Assembly: GCF_003144195.1 (NCBI RefSeq)
Contig: NW_020290005.1
Coordinates: 124,001 to 188,000, forward strand
DNA: 64,000 nt
DNA from: Ceraceosorus guamensis
Lineage: Eukaryota; Basidiomycota; Exobasidiomycetes; Ceraceosorales; Ceraceosoraceae
Direction of reading: 5' to 3'
The notes under the pieces were generated by a model, which worked only from the letters and a program-made list of their open reading frames with translations, did not search any database and was not told the DNA's origin. This document shows positions 36,325-48,276 of this stretch, piece by piece (positions within the stretch are counted from its first letter, which is position 1; the number at the start of each line of letters is the position of its first letter). The translations under genes were made by a program, and so were the position numbers.

Positions 36325-37610
36325 CAATTTGACCCCTTTCGCTGGTCATTCCGACACGGGCCTGGCCGATTGGATCAGAAAGAGTCAATCCCAATCAAAA
36401 TGCAAGCTGGAATCTAAAGCATCAGATTTTGCCGCTTGCTTTGATCCGTCGATGCGGTGAGAGGAGTTGCATGTTGACTGACCAGTCGTGCAGGCAAAGC
36501 ACGCGAGCCTTTGGCTGACCACAGCATCTCTCCATGGAAAGGTGGTGGATTCAGCACGCTACATTCAATTCGTGATTCGTCAGCAGCATGCTCACGAACA
36601 ACTAAGCATGCAATAACCGCAGCAATTACAGTATACGAAACGTCGGATTCAACATTGAGCGCCTCGCCTGTCTCGTTACTGGCGCTGCTGAGAGTTCCGC
36701 GGCGTGCCTGCATACAGCAGCAGCATCTGATCCTGCACGTGGCATGTGCGGTGTGGTGCGATGCCCATGGCAGCATGAATTCCTGCTGCTCCGAGCACGG
36801 AGCATGTTCGGATGCACGAGTGAAGGTCCCCTTCTGTTGCAGTGCATGAGTTGCTGCGAACTTGATCGACCCGTGCACACGCTACAGCTGGATGCAAGCC
36901 ATGCATAAGAGGCCCTGCCGCTATATACGGCGGAGGTTCGAGCGCAGGCCGGCCGCTGCATGCTGCTGCAGCAGATTCGGTCTGCTGACGGCCATCATCA
37001 GCAAGCCGCTCTGCCCTTCTGCGCATGCATGTTGTAAGTGTATCTGCTACAGCCGTGGGTATATGCGTCTGACTCTTCCACTGCTCCCGCTTCGGAATGG
37101 GCAGAGATGCAGCGCGTTTACATATGCTCACCCAGCTTGCGTGGCGCTAAGATCCTTTCCAAGAAGCTCGGAGGCCGCGCTGAAGGTTTGGCGTACCCAG
37201 CATGCAGCTTTGAGGATGCCAGGCATGGTCAGAGTAGGGGTGCGGTCAAAGGGGCGCTCAACATCCTCATCAGCAGCATGTTTCGAAAGAAAGTGGGAGG
37301 GGACACATGAACACCGTCGTGCAGAGCGAGTATGAGTCTCAATCAATCAAGCGATATGCGTATGCGCGGCTCGAGTCAGCCGATACGAGGCAATTAATAA
37401 GTTGTGTAGCAATCACGAATGCGGCGGGGGAAACACCAGAAGAAGCGCGCGGTGAATCGTGGCGGTGGTTGACATGCATGCAAGAGCCAAGATCCCGCCC
37501 CGCGTCGGCGATCGCTATGTTGAGGTCACGAGTGTGAGTGCCGCGATCTCTTAATTCAGATGTGCCAGATTACTCTGCACGGCCCAGAATGCTCGAGCAG
37601 AAGATATCCC

Positions 37611-37620
37611 ATATATAAGA
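37611..37620 (+). promoter_or_regulatory. Orphan TATA-like element
   Basis: ATATATAAGA, followed about 25 bp later by a second AT-rich run (AATATAAAG), faces a stretch with no long plus-strand frame. It could drive a non-coding RNA or be non-functional. Confidence 0.25.
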
Positions 37621-38534
37621 GTCGCCTTCGTTTGCGAAACAGAATATAAAGACACCTCGACTTGGAGGGACTGGTCAAAATTGAGCGCCGGTTTGCAAAT
37701 TCACACTGTGACTACCATTCACTGATTCATCAAGCTGGTGGTGTGCGGGCCAAGCAAGGCCACAACGTCCTGCTGGTCGGCTTCCAAGACCCTGGGCGCC
37801 AAGCCGGAGCAAGGCGTTCTTGTTCACATTTGGTTTGCGCCTAGCTACAGCACTCATCACGCGCCCCCGGCCGGGAGACAACAGCAAGGGTCGGTGTTGT
37901 AACACTTTTTGATTCCGAACTCGTTGCGCACGCAGGAGCAAAGGTGGCTTGACTTTTTGACCGCGGCGCTGCACGCGTTCAAGATTCGAAGAGTCGTGAG
38001 TCTTCACGTAGCTACCTTCCCTCATTTGCAGCATATGGACCATCTGGGCTAGCTAGCGAATCCTCCAACCCAAACCGTCGCCGTCGAATTCGTCCTCACC
38101 CCTTTGAAGTTCAGATCTAGACTTGGCATGGGGCTCCCGAAACAGGAGAAATAAGAATGGGCAGCAACAATGCCCCTCAAAACAAGCGCTAGGCCACGCC
38201 GGGCGCCTACTCGACTTGTTGACTGACCACCAAGGCTCAACGGCAGCTCTGGGAGATCGCATGTGGAACCTTCCACATTGGGATGGTGTAAAGCACCATA
38301 GAACAAAGTTATTTCAAAAGTCTTGCGAGCTATGGACAAGGACACTCATAGCCTCAGCGGTGTCAAAATCCACCTCGTACAGCTCCGACATTTTTGCTTG
38401 TGATTCTCATTGTCAATTGAATCTAGACGCGTGCAGTTGACGTCGTTTTCACAGCATTGTTAGGGTGACGTTTGGGAATGTGTGAGATTGGTTGCCCCTC
38501 CCCTCAGAGCTACGCATCCGGAAAGTCCCGCACA

Positions 38535-40123
38535 TCAGACCTCGTTGTCGACGATGTCCTTGACGCGCACGCTCCAGGGATGCTCGATCCTACCGAGCTG
38601 AATGTCGTTGATGCGTTCCAGCATCGCCTTAGCGATAGGTCCCGCTCCGCTAGGTCCCACCGGGATGTGCACATCTTTGCCCATGTATCCGATTCTGTCT
38701 ACGGGCGAGACGACAGCTGCTGTACCAGCACCAAAAATTTCCAGCAAGGCTCCTTCAGAGGCAGCCTTTTGAATCTCGGCCATGTTGATCTCTCGCTCTG
38801 ACACTTTCAGTTCCTTTGCTACACCCTCCAGAGGCTGTGTTGAGCCAGAGCTGTGCTCCCTTGCCAAACCCAGAATCGAGTCTCGCGTCACGCCCGGCAA
38901 GATCATTCCGTTCAAGGGCGGTGTCACAAGCTCCACGCCTGAGAAACGAATGCAGGGCAAGGTCAGGGTACAGATGCAGAGGCATCACTTGCCTAAAGAC
39001 GCGTGGAACCGCATCTGTGCGACTCACTGCCATCGCTCTGTCTGAGCGCAACGAAGAGGTTCATCGTGCCGACCTCCGTCAGCCAGTGCTCATCACCGAA
39101 CAACCAAAGGTTTTGCTGGTAGCCGCGCGTCGCAGCCTCCATTTGCGGTCTAATGCCCGGCGCGTAGTTGCCTCCAAGCTTGTAGTTGCCCGTGCCGCCT
39201 GGCCAAGCCCTAACCTTGCTCGGATCCGCTTCTAGAGCGACAGGCTTGAAGCCAGTCTTGTAGTAGGGACCGACAGGGCTGCTGATCACGAAAAGCCGAG
39301 CATCTGTCGTAGGGTGAACGCCAAGAGCTGCTTGCGTACCAATCAAGGCTGGTCGAATGTACAAGCTGTGGCCGGGCTCTGAAGGAATCCAAGAGCTATC
39401 GAGATCCACCAGTGTCGCGATGAGCTTAATCAGATCACCATGCGAGAACGTCTGCCCAAGTCGGAGGAGATGTGAGCGCATATGCTCGCGTCGACGCTCC
39501 TTCGAATAAGCAAGCTGCGCAGCGCAGCTCTATAAACTCACAGGCAAAGCCAACCTTTCGGCGCTCGTGTTCATGCGCTTCATGTTCATATCGGGCCTGA
39601 ATAACCTCACTTCGCCATTCACATCTTTGTAGGCCTTCATGCCCTCAAACAAGCTGGGCGCATAGTGGAAGATGACGCTGGAGGGATCCAGGGTGAAGGG
39701 GCCGTAGGGTTGGATTTTGGGGCTCGACCAGCCTTTTGAGCTAGACCAGTCCACGGTCAGCATATGATCGGAGAAGCAGTGGCCGAACACAAGCTCGTGC
39801 GAAGGAGGCGGCTTTTTGGCGCTCTTGGTCCTTTCGAGGATCAGAGCTGATGCATCTAGTGGTCGGCTCGAGCCCAATGACTCGCCGGTCATGGGATCTT
39901 GCGCTGCTTCAATCTTTCCTGCTGGCCCCGTCGTCGTCGTCGTTGTCGACTTGAGCCTCGCTTGCGAAACGGATGCGGAAGAGCCGCCCAGATCCAGGGC
40001 AGGCGCCATTGTTCTCTTCAGGCTGACTAGCGGCGCTTTAGCAGATGTGAAGATAGTCCGTCTTGCACAGGAGGACGAGTGCTTCGAGAGCAGGCTTGCG
40101 CTAGTAGGCAAGATAGATGACAT
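38535..40123 (-). CDS. BAT1: Branched-chain amino acid aminotransferase, mitochondrial type
   Basis: Exons 40123-39542, 39451-39028 and 38938-38535 give 1410 nt, 469 aa. This PLP-dependent class IV aminotransferase interconverts Leu, Ile and Val with their keto acids. Visible family motifs: FGHCFSDHML, FHYAPSLFEGMKAYK, RPDMNMKRMNTSAERLALP, YIRPALIGT, SPVGPYY, the PLP-lysine segment GGTGNYKLGGNYAP (Lys about 285), EVGTMNLFV, TPPLNGMILPGVTRDSIL and the C-terminal EIFGAGTAAVVSPV. The N-terminus (LLSKHSSSCARRTIFTSAKAPL) looks like a mitochondrial presequence, so the mitochondrial isozyme is likely. The ~75 residues before the domain are low complexity with a short poly-Thr run. It is divergent from TRF4. 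Confidence 0.95.
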
Positions 40124-40978
40124 GATGGAGGACGACCGAAGCGTGTGTGTAGTGTTCCAAGACTTTATACTAACTTCGTCGCCAGATTCTTCAAGATGCG
40201 GCGGAAAAAAAAAAACTCTGTGACTTGTTGTCCTGTTAGGAGCGGCCTCGGCGGATCAGATGCTCCAGGCCCGGCAACTTGATTTTCAACGCGGCAGAGG
40301 TGTGCGAGCCTTCGAGTGAGGAGTGTAGCACAGCGTATTGAGCTGCGAGATAAGGTATCTATCCCAATGCGTTAGAGGGCCTCATGTACACGAGCTTCGG
40401 TATGATGAAGAGGAAGTAGAAGCGTTCGGCCGCGGTCGCGCGGACCACTGGCCGTCTAGCTGCATCAGCAGCAGCAGCGAGCAGATGATCTCACACGAGC
40501 GAGCGAGCGAGCGATGCCCGCACGGGCGAGTCATTCACAAAATCGCGATTCATCATGCACGCATCTCTCGTGCGAAAGGAACAACGCCGCGGGCATCACC
40601 AGCACAAAATATTCCAGATGTGCACGCCATGCTGGTTGCATGGATAGCGAGATGACGCATGCAGCATGGGTCCGTGGGCCAGCACCAAGACTCACGACTT
40701 CGCGTTCAAGGGATTGCCAAGGTCTGCTCTGGTCTGCAACACTCACGATTCCTCATCCTTGCTTGGGGTGTCTAGTCGCTCGGCAGCTTACCGTTCGAAC
40801 GCCTTTGCGAAGCAGCATCTTGACTCTTGGCTTCTTGCTCGAAGCAGACTGTGGCGCTCTTGGGGTCGATTTGGAGCTCGGCGCGGGCGCGGGCAAAGTC
40901 AATCCATCGTCTCACCGGAGGCGCACCAGCTAGGGCTGCCCAACAAGCTCTTCAGCTCTTTCCACACCACAGAGCAAG
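40124..40978. promoter_or_regulatory. Divergent promoter region, BAT1 and TRF4
   Basis: About 0.85 kb between two divergent ATGs. TCACGA-core motifs occur near 40692 and 40744. A poly-A run lies at about 40206-40217 near BAT1. No clear TATA box is visible. Confidence 0.4.
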
Positions 40979-43970
40979 ATGTCGCCCACGGCAGCCTCCA
41001 CCTCCGGTCTCGATAATGCCATGGCGACCTCAGCAACGGCCGGGAACCAGTCCAACTCGTTCATCAGCGGACAAGATTACATAGGCTTCGATTTTGATGA
41101 CGATGACGGCGAGGAACAAACGCCACACGGTGCTGTGGACGAAAGAGGTGTCGGTCGAAGAAAAGATGTCAATGGCCGCCACACATCGACTGCGGGTCCT
41201 TCGAACGGTCCTGGTACGCTTGCAGGGGCTCAGAGGAATGGAGCATCGCGGGACCGAGTAAGGGGTGACCGTAGGCGATCACCACCCGCTCTAGGCCCAG
41301 GCCGCATACAGCCGCAAAGTAGGAGGAGGACCTTCGAAGAAATGGCCATGGATGATGGCCTTACAAAGCGAGAGAGGATGAGAAGCATGGCTAGAGCCAC
41401 CCCTTGGGCTCTGGACGTCGACTGGGACAGTTGTTGGCATCCCACCGAAATGTGAGTTGCATGCAATCCCACTAGGCATCGAGGGCCTTTGCGGTAGTGC
41501 TATCCGTCACCTGACCCATCTGCTCTTCTTTTGCATTAGGCTACACCGCGAGTTGGAAGCTTTTGAGCGGTGGATCTCGCCGACCTCCTGGGAACACGAC
41601 TGCCGCGCGATGGTGATCCAATTGATTAGGAACGCGATCTGCTCGCAGTGGCGCGATGCCGAGGTGCTGTCGTTCGGAAGTCACGACACACGACTGTACA
41701 TGCCTGAAGGGTGAGTGCTCGCCCACTCGTTAGGCCTACGGCTCGATCTGTTTCCAACGACTCAGGATCTAGAGTGTCTACTGATAAATTTTCGATGATT
41801 CAACATCAGGGACATTGATCTGGTTGTGATAAGTCGCTCCATGGAGAATGAGCACCGTACAAGAACCCTGAACAAGATTGCAGCGCTCTTACGCCGCGCA
41901 AACTTGGTTGTGGACCTGGCAGTCATTTCGAAAGCTAAAGTGCCCATCGTCAAATTCACTTGCGTCCATGCCAAGTACAAAGTCGACATCAGCATCAATC
42001 AAAGCAACGGTTTGGCTGCCGCAAAGTGGGTTTCCGCCTGGCTGAGAAAACAGCCAAGCTTGAGACCACTCATTCTAGCGGTGAAGCTGCTCTTGAATCA
42101 GAGGGGCATGAGCGAGGTATTCAATGGCGGACTGGGCAGCTACAGCGTCATTTGCCTTGTGATCAGTCATTTGCAGGTAAGCCGACATTTGAGGCTCCAA
42201 TTCTGCGTGACCAATCAGTAGCTTACGTTGCAAGTGCGCAATCTGATACGCAGATGCATCCCAAGGTGCAACGAGGAGAACTGGACCCTGCGAAGAATCT
42301 GGGTGTCCTATTGCTCGAATTCTTGGAGCTGTACGGCAAGACCTTCAACTACCACACGGTCGGCATCTCTGTGCGCGGTCAGGGTCACTACTTTGAAAAG
42401 AAACGGCACGCATTTGTCAGCACCGGCAAACCTTACATGCTGGCCATCGAAGATCCTTTGGACGCTTGTGAGTAACGATTGGCAGTTGCCGCTCGAGCAT
42501 GCACTGCGAAGATACTGAAAGGCGATAGTCTGCCACCTGATTACATCGTAAGCAAACGACATTTCGCGCGGCACGTTTCAAATTCAGGCGGTTCGGCTAG
42601 CCATGAAGGGCGCATTTGATATTCTGTCGGGTGCCCTATGTCAGCGCGCCAACGTCATGTCGGATCCAAACGCTCAGGATGGAGCACAGCATGCTCCCTT
42701 TGACGAGGATGACGAAGCTAGAGCTGCTCTCATGCAAAATGCAGCGGTCGGGGCGCCGGTCAGCCATTCCCACAGTCTTCTGGGAAACATTTTTGGCATT
42801 TCGCATGAAACTACTAGGGCAAGAGAAAAGGTGAGTGGTGACGAAGAGGCACACCGCAACCGGAAATGCGATTAGATCGTTTCATCAGTTGAACAACCCT
42901 TCTTGGCCCTGATCCAGATCGAAGCCATGTATCACTCCGGCGAATTGCATTATAAGCTCGGCAGACCGCCTCCGCCGCCAGAGGATCCACGCCCTGCCTC
43001 TCCCCCACCGCCCAGATCTCGACCACCGCCTGATGACGCTCCCCCGCCTCTCTCGCGGTCTATACCTGCTCCTCCACACCGAGGAAATGAAGAGCGGTCT
43101 CAAATGCCAGCAGGGACAAGCGCAGGAGTCAAGCGGGATCGTAAAGCATTCGCCAGCACGCCACCTCGGGAAGTGCCGTCACAATCTAGACGAGGTGGCC
43201 AAGGCACCACAGCAGGATCTTCGACTGCCTATGGCACGCTTCGCCAGGGCACAAGAGACGCGCCAATCGTCATCGTGGACGGGCCCAGTGAAGTGTCCTC
43301 AGAATTCGAGGATCGGATGCGAAGTGCTGTGAATGCCGCCAATCATCTGACTTCACGCGCATCGAGAGGAACCGCCGCAATATCGAGGGGAGATGGAGAC
43401 ACCAGCGAGGAAGAGGAGCTTTCTGCCGTCGATGAAGCAGAGCTGGCAGAATCTCAAGGCTTTAGTTTTGGATCTCAAAGCGGAGCGAGACAGGGCTCGA
43501 GCTTCAAAGACCAGTCTGGAGCAAAGCGGCGTCGCGTTGCCACAGATGAGTCCGCGTCACGATCGCAAAGACGTCAGACGGAAGGTGACGATGAGCAAGA
43601 CTCCCGTTACGCAGAGCACAGCACCAAGGGGCTGCGAAAGGCCCGAGCAGACCGACGGGAATACGTAGAGAGGAACAGCGAGAGCGACTCGGACGCTTCG
43701 ATGCATTCCTTGGATGAGCACCCAACATCGCAATCGCGAGCGACACTGACAGCGTCCATCCCACAAAGAGGCATCTCTATAGCTGGAACAGCGAAAGGGA
43801 CCGCAACAGCTGCGTCGGTGACAACGACCTCCATTAAGGGTGGACACAGGATCGCACAGATGCGGGACAAAGCTGCACAGAAAAAGCAGGTGGCGGACTA
43901 TTGGGCTGCGAAAGCTCAGGGAAGCAACATCGTCAGCGAAGAGAGCGAGGAGGGAGAAGTACACGAGTAG
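40979..43970 (+). CDS. TRF4: Non-canonical poly(A) polymerase (TRF4/PAPD5 type)
   Basis: Exons 40979-41451, 41540-41710, 41810-42176, 42254-42467, 42553-42830 and 42876-43970 give 2598 nt, 865 aa. The nucleotidyltransferase core is clear: LSFGSHDTRLYMPEGDIDLVV with the DxD pair at Asp216/218, and the third Asp in KYKVDISIN (about 274). It is followed by the PAP-associated region (RGMSEVFNGGLGSYSVICLV, LLLEFLELYGKTFNY, FNY-type and IEDPLD motifs). TRF4 enzymes add short oligo(A) tails for exosome-mediated nuclear RNA decay (TRAMP complex). The ~150-residue N-terminus is acidic and disordered; the last ~350 residues are Pro-, Ser- and charge-rich without a known domain, making the protein larger than yeast Trf4 (584 aa). 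The acceptor before exon 5 (cgtaag) is weak but restores NDISRGTFQ. It converges with DAD3. Confidence 0.93.
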
Positions 43971-44410
43971 GCTCACAAGATCGAGCGCAGCGCTTGATGC
44001 GACTTCTGATACCGTTTGCTGCTTGGCACTCCTGCTAACGCATGCTGGCCGAGTCCTTGCCCACTGCTTCGAAGCACTGCGCTCAGTCCTCAGCAGCGCG
44101 TTCCTGTACACTACCATATGAGCCAACACAGCCAATGTAGAAGAGCTAGTCACCCACACTGTAACATGCCAAACCAATCAAAGTCGATACCTGAGCCGTG
44201 ATATTCTGATCGTCTGTTGTACACTGAGTGATTGCTTATCACGCAAAACTTTCAAGTGACGAGAAGCGTCAAGCCTGGACGCATCATCACCACAATGCAT
44301 GAATGGAAAGGCGTTAATGAGAGCTCCGCGACCCGGGTGCAGTTCGTGAAGTCTGCCCATACGAAGTCTGCCCATGCGTATGCCTAGACCAGCATTCGGA
44401 CTGCGAGGTC
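43971..44410. other. Convergent intergenic region
   Basis: About 440 bp between the TRF4 and DAD3 stop codons. No frame or motif of note; it probably holds the 3' UTRs. Confidence 0.5.
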
Positions 44411-45227
44411 TCATGATCTCAACGTCTCATCCTCTGCCTGTCCGTGCGTACCAGAGCCATAATGGCCATCGGTACGGCCAGTTGCTCTTTCTTGCTCCTC
44501 GTACGCAGCTCTTCTTTCCTCCTCCTCTGCCCTGTCTTGCTGTTCCACCACCAAGGCCCACACGCTAGCTTTGAAGAGCGTGAGGACGAGTCCCATTTTG
44601 CGTTCCAAGACTCGCAGTTGCATCAGCAGATCTGCGTGTTTTGCGTTTGAAGAGAGTGGATAGGAGAGAGCTGTGATCTGTTGGTTGATGGCAGCAGAAG
44701 CGAGTGCGAGCTCAGCCCATCGTTCTTGGTTCAATCCACCAACACCGCGTCGTTGAAGTGATGCATGCCCGTGACACACTCGTGGCGAATTGTATGCGGC
44801 CAATTGCACGCAGACTGTCTGACCTCTCGAGACACGGTCAGTACTATCATCGACGTCTCTCCCCTGCCCGCGCGCATCTCCCAGTCCCTCCATGTGTCCT
44901 TTTTCCCCCCCACCCACCTTTCTTCGAGCCACCCTCTCTCCACGCGTCTCGCCGCCTCGCTGTACTTCGGCGCCATCGTCCCCATCCTCATTCTCTCTGG
45001 CCTCCGTCTGCAACAGATGCACTCACCCTCTTGATGGTCTCTGCAAGCCTAGCGTACTCGCCCAGCACCTCTGCCTCTTGCTCTGATAAGGCTCTATGGC
45101 CATGATAGGGATTCACCCAAGCTCTTTCGTTTGTTCCTGATCCTCCACCTCCTCCGAGCGCACTCTGTCCTGCTCCTGCTCCTGCGCCTGAGCCTGAGCC
45201 TGTGCTGCGAGAAAGTGCGGAGGTCAT
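44411..45227 (-). CDS. DAD3: DASH/Dam1 complex subunit DAD3
   Basis: DAD3 is part of the fungal DASH ring that couples kinetochores to microtubules. Exon 1 (45227-45027) carries a Gly/Ser-rich N-terminus and the first helix ALSEQEAEVLGEYARLAETI; the later exon carries LLMQLRVLERKMGLVLTLFK with ASVWALVVEQQ. Both match yeast Dad3 (LSPLQQEVLDKYKQL and KIGLVGTLLKGSVYSLILQ). The exon 2 start is uncertain. The only phase-correct acceptor I found puts it at 44818, giving 202 aa with an odd ~30-residue spacer and a 208-bp intron; another small intron may remove the spacer. Yeast Dad3 is only 94 aa. The C-terminal ~45 residues are acidic and Glu-rich. Confidence 0.75.
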
Positions 45228-45729
45228 CCCGTCCTAGGCTTGTGGTCCAGCTGTGCACTGATCATCAAAAAAACGTGTTCGAAGAAAGGCTGAGGATTCA
45301 ATCTTGATTGTGTATGATTTGGATGACAAGATGGCTTCTAATGAGATAAATGGATGGTGTTGGCAGGGAAGTTTGAGCGTGTCCTAGGCAACGCTCATCA
45401 GAAGCTTGGCCATCATCTGCCCAGCTTCACCATGCACTATACTCGAGACTCACGACTGTTGTGACTGTTGTGTGACTTTGACTCACGATGCGTGCGCGTC
45501 GCGTGCGCCTGGACGCGAGCGCCCTGGCGGTTGCATGCCATAGGGCGCGCGCGCGTAGCACTTGATGCTGTCACGTGCTGGTAGGCGAACGAGCCACCCA
45601 AAGCTCGGAAAGTCATGATCAAGCTGTGCTGTCATCTTCATTCACGATTCCTCCTACTACAGCTGGCTCTCCATCACGACCGCAATATCCGCGTGCAAGC
45701 CGGTGTGAAGTAGGCGACGTACAGCGAAG
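45228..45729. promoter_or_regulatory. Divergent promoter region, DAD3 and UEV gene
   Basis: About 500 bp between two divergent ATGs. Contains TCACGA-core motifs near 45453, 45483 and 45643. No TATA box is seen. Confidence 0.4.
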
Positions 45730-46842
45730 ATGAGCTTTGGATTCGCGGCTTCGAAAGATCCGTCGCAAAGGGCACCAGAAGCACCTCCCACCTCCGCGCT
45801 GCTCTCTCACGACGCTGCTCTTCAATTGTGGGTCGAATTTTGTCTGTGTCAATCCGCTCTGCAGCGGAAGCAGAGCTCATTCTGACCATTCACCTGTACT
45901 CACACTCGTGTCGCAGCGCCCAACTACGTCAACCGGCCAATGTCCCATCGGGCCTCTACTTGAGTCCTACGACCAACCCGACAATATACAATGGCGTGCT
46001 CTTTGTACACAAGGGCTACTATGCCGGCGCCATCTTTAGATTTCAAATCCGATACGTGAGCGCGAATAGAGCACCAGAGGTGACGATCGACGAGTCTTGC
46101 GCTCATCCTCTGGTCGATGTGAGTCGAGTGTCGAGTACATGCGAACCTCAATTGCGCATTTGCTTTCACCTTGACTCTTGACTCGTCTGACATTGATGCT
46201 GATGCCGACGCTGATGCTGATGCCGATCCTCATCTCCATGACCGCACATCAATTTCCCGTCGCGCTTCTCCACATCGAACAGCCAAGCACACGTCGCCTC
46301 CTCTTGGCGTCGCGTTTCCCAAGCTGGAGACCTCGACAAGATTTCCTCTCCCACGTCCTCTCTTTCATCAAGTCCATCTTCAAGCGCAAGGTTCTCGACA
46401 ATATGACGGAGGGACAAGTGGCTCATGCCGAGCTGTTCAGGTGAGAGACGGCATTTGAAAATCGTCGAGCGATGTGGCCCACAAACAGCCCCTCAAGCTC
46501 GGTCCGTTCGTGCTTGCCTATCGCCTAGAACTCCAGCTTCTGACACATCACACTCTGATCGACCACGCATGCACGCATACGCGCAGAATCTATCGAGCGG
46601 AGCGGTCCACCTTCATGAAGATGGCCTCGCAAAGCGCAGCGTCTTCGCAGTCCAGCGCCAAGCTGTACCATGCTTCCTCTCAATCCACCGTCTTGACTAG
46701 CGCAGGTCAAGATTCACATGCCAGCAGCGGAGGAGGAGGAGGAGGAGGAGGAGGAGGCCCAAGTCCTGCTTTCCTGGGTCCTCGCTTCGAGAAGCTCAAG
46801 GACGAAGAGTACGATGCGTTGATCAAGAGGATTTTACCTTGA
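45730..46842 (+). CDS. UEV/AKTIP-like ubiquitin-conjugating fold protein
   Basis: Exons 45730-45827, 45917-46118, 46283-46440 and 46587-46842 give 714 nt, 237 aa. The middle is an E2-like fold of the AKTIP (FTS) type: PSGLYLSPTTNPTIYNGVLF with VHKGYYAGAIFRFQIRY, APEVTIDESCAHPLVD, then SRFPSWRPRQDFLSHVLSFI and SIFKR. AKTIP-type proteins lack the active-site cysteine of true E2 enzymes and join the FTS-Hook complex in vesicle transport; here too no Cys lies at the expected place after HPLVD, so a non-catalytic adaptor is likely. The tail has a 10-Gly run and ends in FEKLKDEEYDALIKRILP. Intron 2 (46119-46282) contains a GATGCT/GATGCC tandem. It converges with the F-box gene. Confidence 0.83.
46195..46234. 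repeat. GATGCY short tandem in an intron
   Basis: GATGCTGATGCCGAC-type units repeat about twice within intron 2 of the UEV gene. Confidence 0.6.
46729..46757. repeat. (GGA)n microsatellite in coding sequence
   Basis: About ten GGA units in frame encode the poly-Gly run near the C-terminus of the UEV protein. The run is likely length-polymorphic. Confidence 0.9.
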
Positions 46843-47179
46843 CTTTTTTGGTGTTCGATTCGGATCTCCGCTTGCTGCAAAGCTCCCACTTCAGCCTGGC
46901 CCATGTACTTGTACTCATTCCATTACCTTCCAGGTGGTGCGCTTTTTGTCAGCAAGATTGAAATGATACCATCCGTCACATCCATATTGCGTATTCCGAG
47001 ATCCAGATCATACAGGCGATGGGCAGTGGCACTAGGTCAAGACACGTGCATACAGATAGGGGTACAGGATGAAGAGGTGGTGGCATGAAGGAGGCAAGAA
47101 GCGTCGGACTGTGACAAGATGAGCGAAATCGCGGGCGGAGCGGGGCCCGGTAGAGGGCAGGGTGGCGAATGGTCTGCAA

Positions 47180-48183
47180 TCATTCCCATAGCCCTCCATC
47201 ATTAGCCGATCCCGTCTTTGCTCCACCCTTTCCAGATTTGCCTCTGAGCTTCCCACCCCTACTTCCCTGATTCTTGTAATAATCTCTCATGTCTTGTTTG
47301 CTCCACTCCGAATTCTCTTCTGCCTGCCAACGTTCCTCGTTCCTGTCCTTTGCCGTCTGAATGCCCGCATCTGCCAATCTTTGACTTCGACTGGGAGTGG
47401 CGTAGCCCGAACTGTTGCCCGAACTTGATCCGTACCTCGCTTCGTCTCGCGCCTCTCTCTGCTTTTGCTTGCCGTAAGAGGTCAACCAGTCCACTTTGCT
47501 CTCTCGACGCGTCCAACGCGCTCCCGCGCCTGTAGAGGTGGAGTTGACCACGTCGAGAAGAGTGCTGCTTGGCCCGCTCGGAGTCGAATCGCCTTGCATT
47601 GATTGGGATTGGACGATGCGGTACCAGCAATAATTCAATGTAGCTGATCTTCTCCATCTCCTGCACACGAGTGAGCACGACCTCAAAGCCTGCACTGGCA
47701 GCGACAAGAAGATCCGTTGCGAGATCTAGGCGGGGCGTGAGGAGTGGAATCGGTCGGTCAGATCCATTTGGGCATCACAGGTGCAGGTATGACAATGGCT
47801 CAACTCACCACACCTGGAAGTGCTCGAAGAGGATCCGTCTTGCTTTTGTGTTTGATTCTAGTGAAAGGCTCCGATCTGAGCGAGCTCGCCTTTTTGGGCA
47901 CACTGCTCGCACTCGCGGTATTCTCAGCCGCGGCGAGCGTCAAATGATGAAGAGCAGCAGCGCTACTTCCGCCAGGGGAAGAGGGCCTCGAGATATGCGG
48001 CGTGCCTGGTGCGCTCGCAACTCCAATCAATTCGTCGTCCGATGGACCCGACTCTACCGCTTCCCACTCATCCAGCGCCTGCCCGTTGGGCACTGCCGCA
48101 TCTTGGCTTGAAGTGGAGCTTGCCTCTGCACCGGTGACAGAGCCGAGTCGGGCAGTCAGCACGTTCTGCAGCAGGCTTGACAT
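47180..48183 (-). CDS. F-box protein
   Basis: Exons 48183-47809 and 47725-47180 give 921 nt, 306 aa. The F-box begins right at the splice junction (about residues 124-165): ISQRIFLSLPVQALRSCSLV followed by CRRWRRSATLNYCWYR. F-box proteins bind Skp1 and present substrates to SCF ubiquitin ligases. The first ~120 residues are Ser/Ala-rich, with acidic EWEAVESGPSDDELIG. After the F-box the sequence is hydrophilic, with GGKLRGKSGKGGAKTG near the end and no WD40 or LRR repeats, so the substrate-binding part is not identifiable. It resembles the short, basic-tailed fungal F-box proteins such as fission yeast Pof6/Pof7 only in general layout. Confidence 0.8.
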
Positions 48184-48226
48184 GGTGTCGTATTACAGGC
48201 TCGCGGCTGGACGAATCAGGATGGAT

Positions 48227-48276
48227 GTGGTGGTGGTGGTGGTGGTGGTGGTGGTGGTGGTGGCGGCGGCGGCGGC
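48227..48276. repeat. (GTG)n(GGC)n microsatellite in F-box 5' leader
   Basis: About 12 GTG/GGT units followed by about 5 GGC units, starting roughly 45 bp upstream of the F-box ATG. On the gene's own strand it reads as GCC/CAC repeats within the likely 5' UTR. Confidence 0.9.

Larger units (their letters stand above)
35123..38534. other. Gene-poor region
   Basis: About 3.4 kb with no supported gene. It holds an A16 run at 36008-36023, nine CAG units at 36298-36324, TATA-like runs near 36922 and at 37611-37620, and several TCACGA-type motifs (near 35249, 35388, 35595, 36567, 37414, 37528, 37999). A 99-codon frame starting at 35687 (+) has an ATG but no recognisable feature. Confidence 0.4.

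Noticed and set aside
46056-46118. Possible donor (gtgagcgcg) at 46056 in the UEV gene
   Set aside because: The sequence after it continues the conserved fold (APEVTIDESCAHPLVD), so the later donor at 46119 is the real one.
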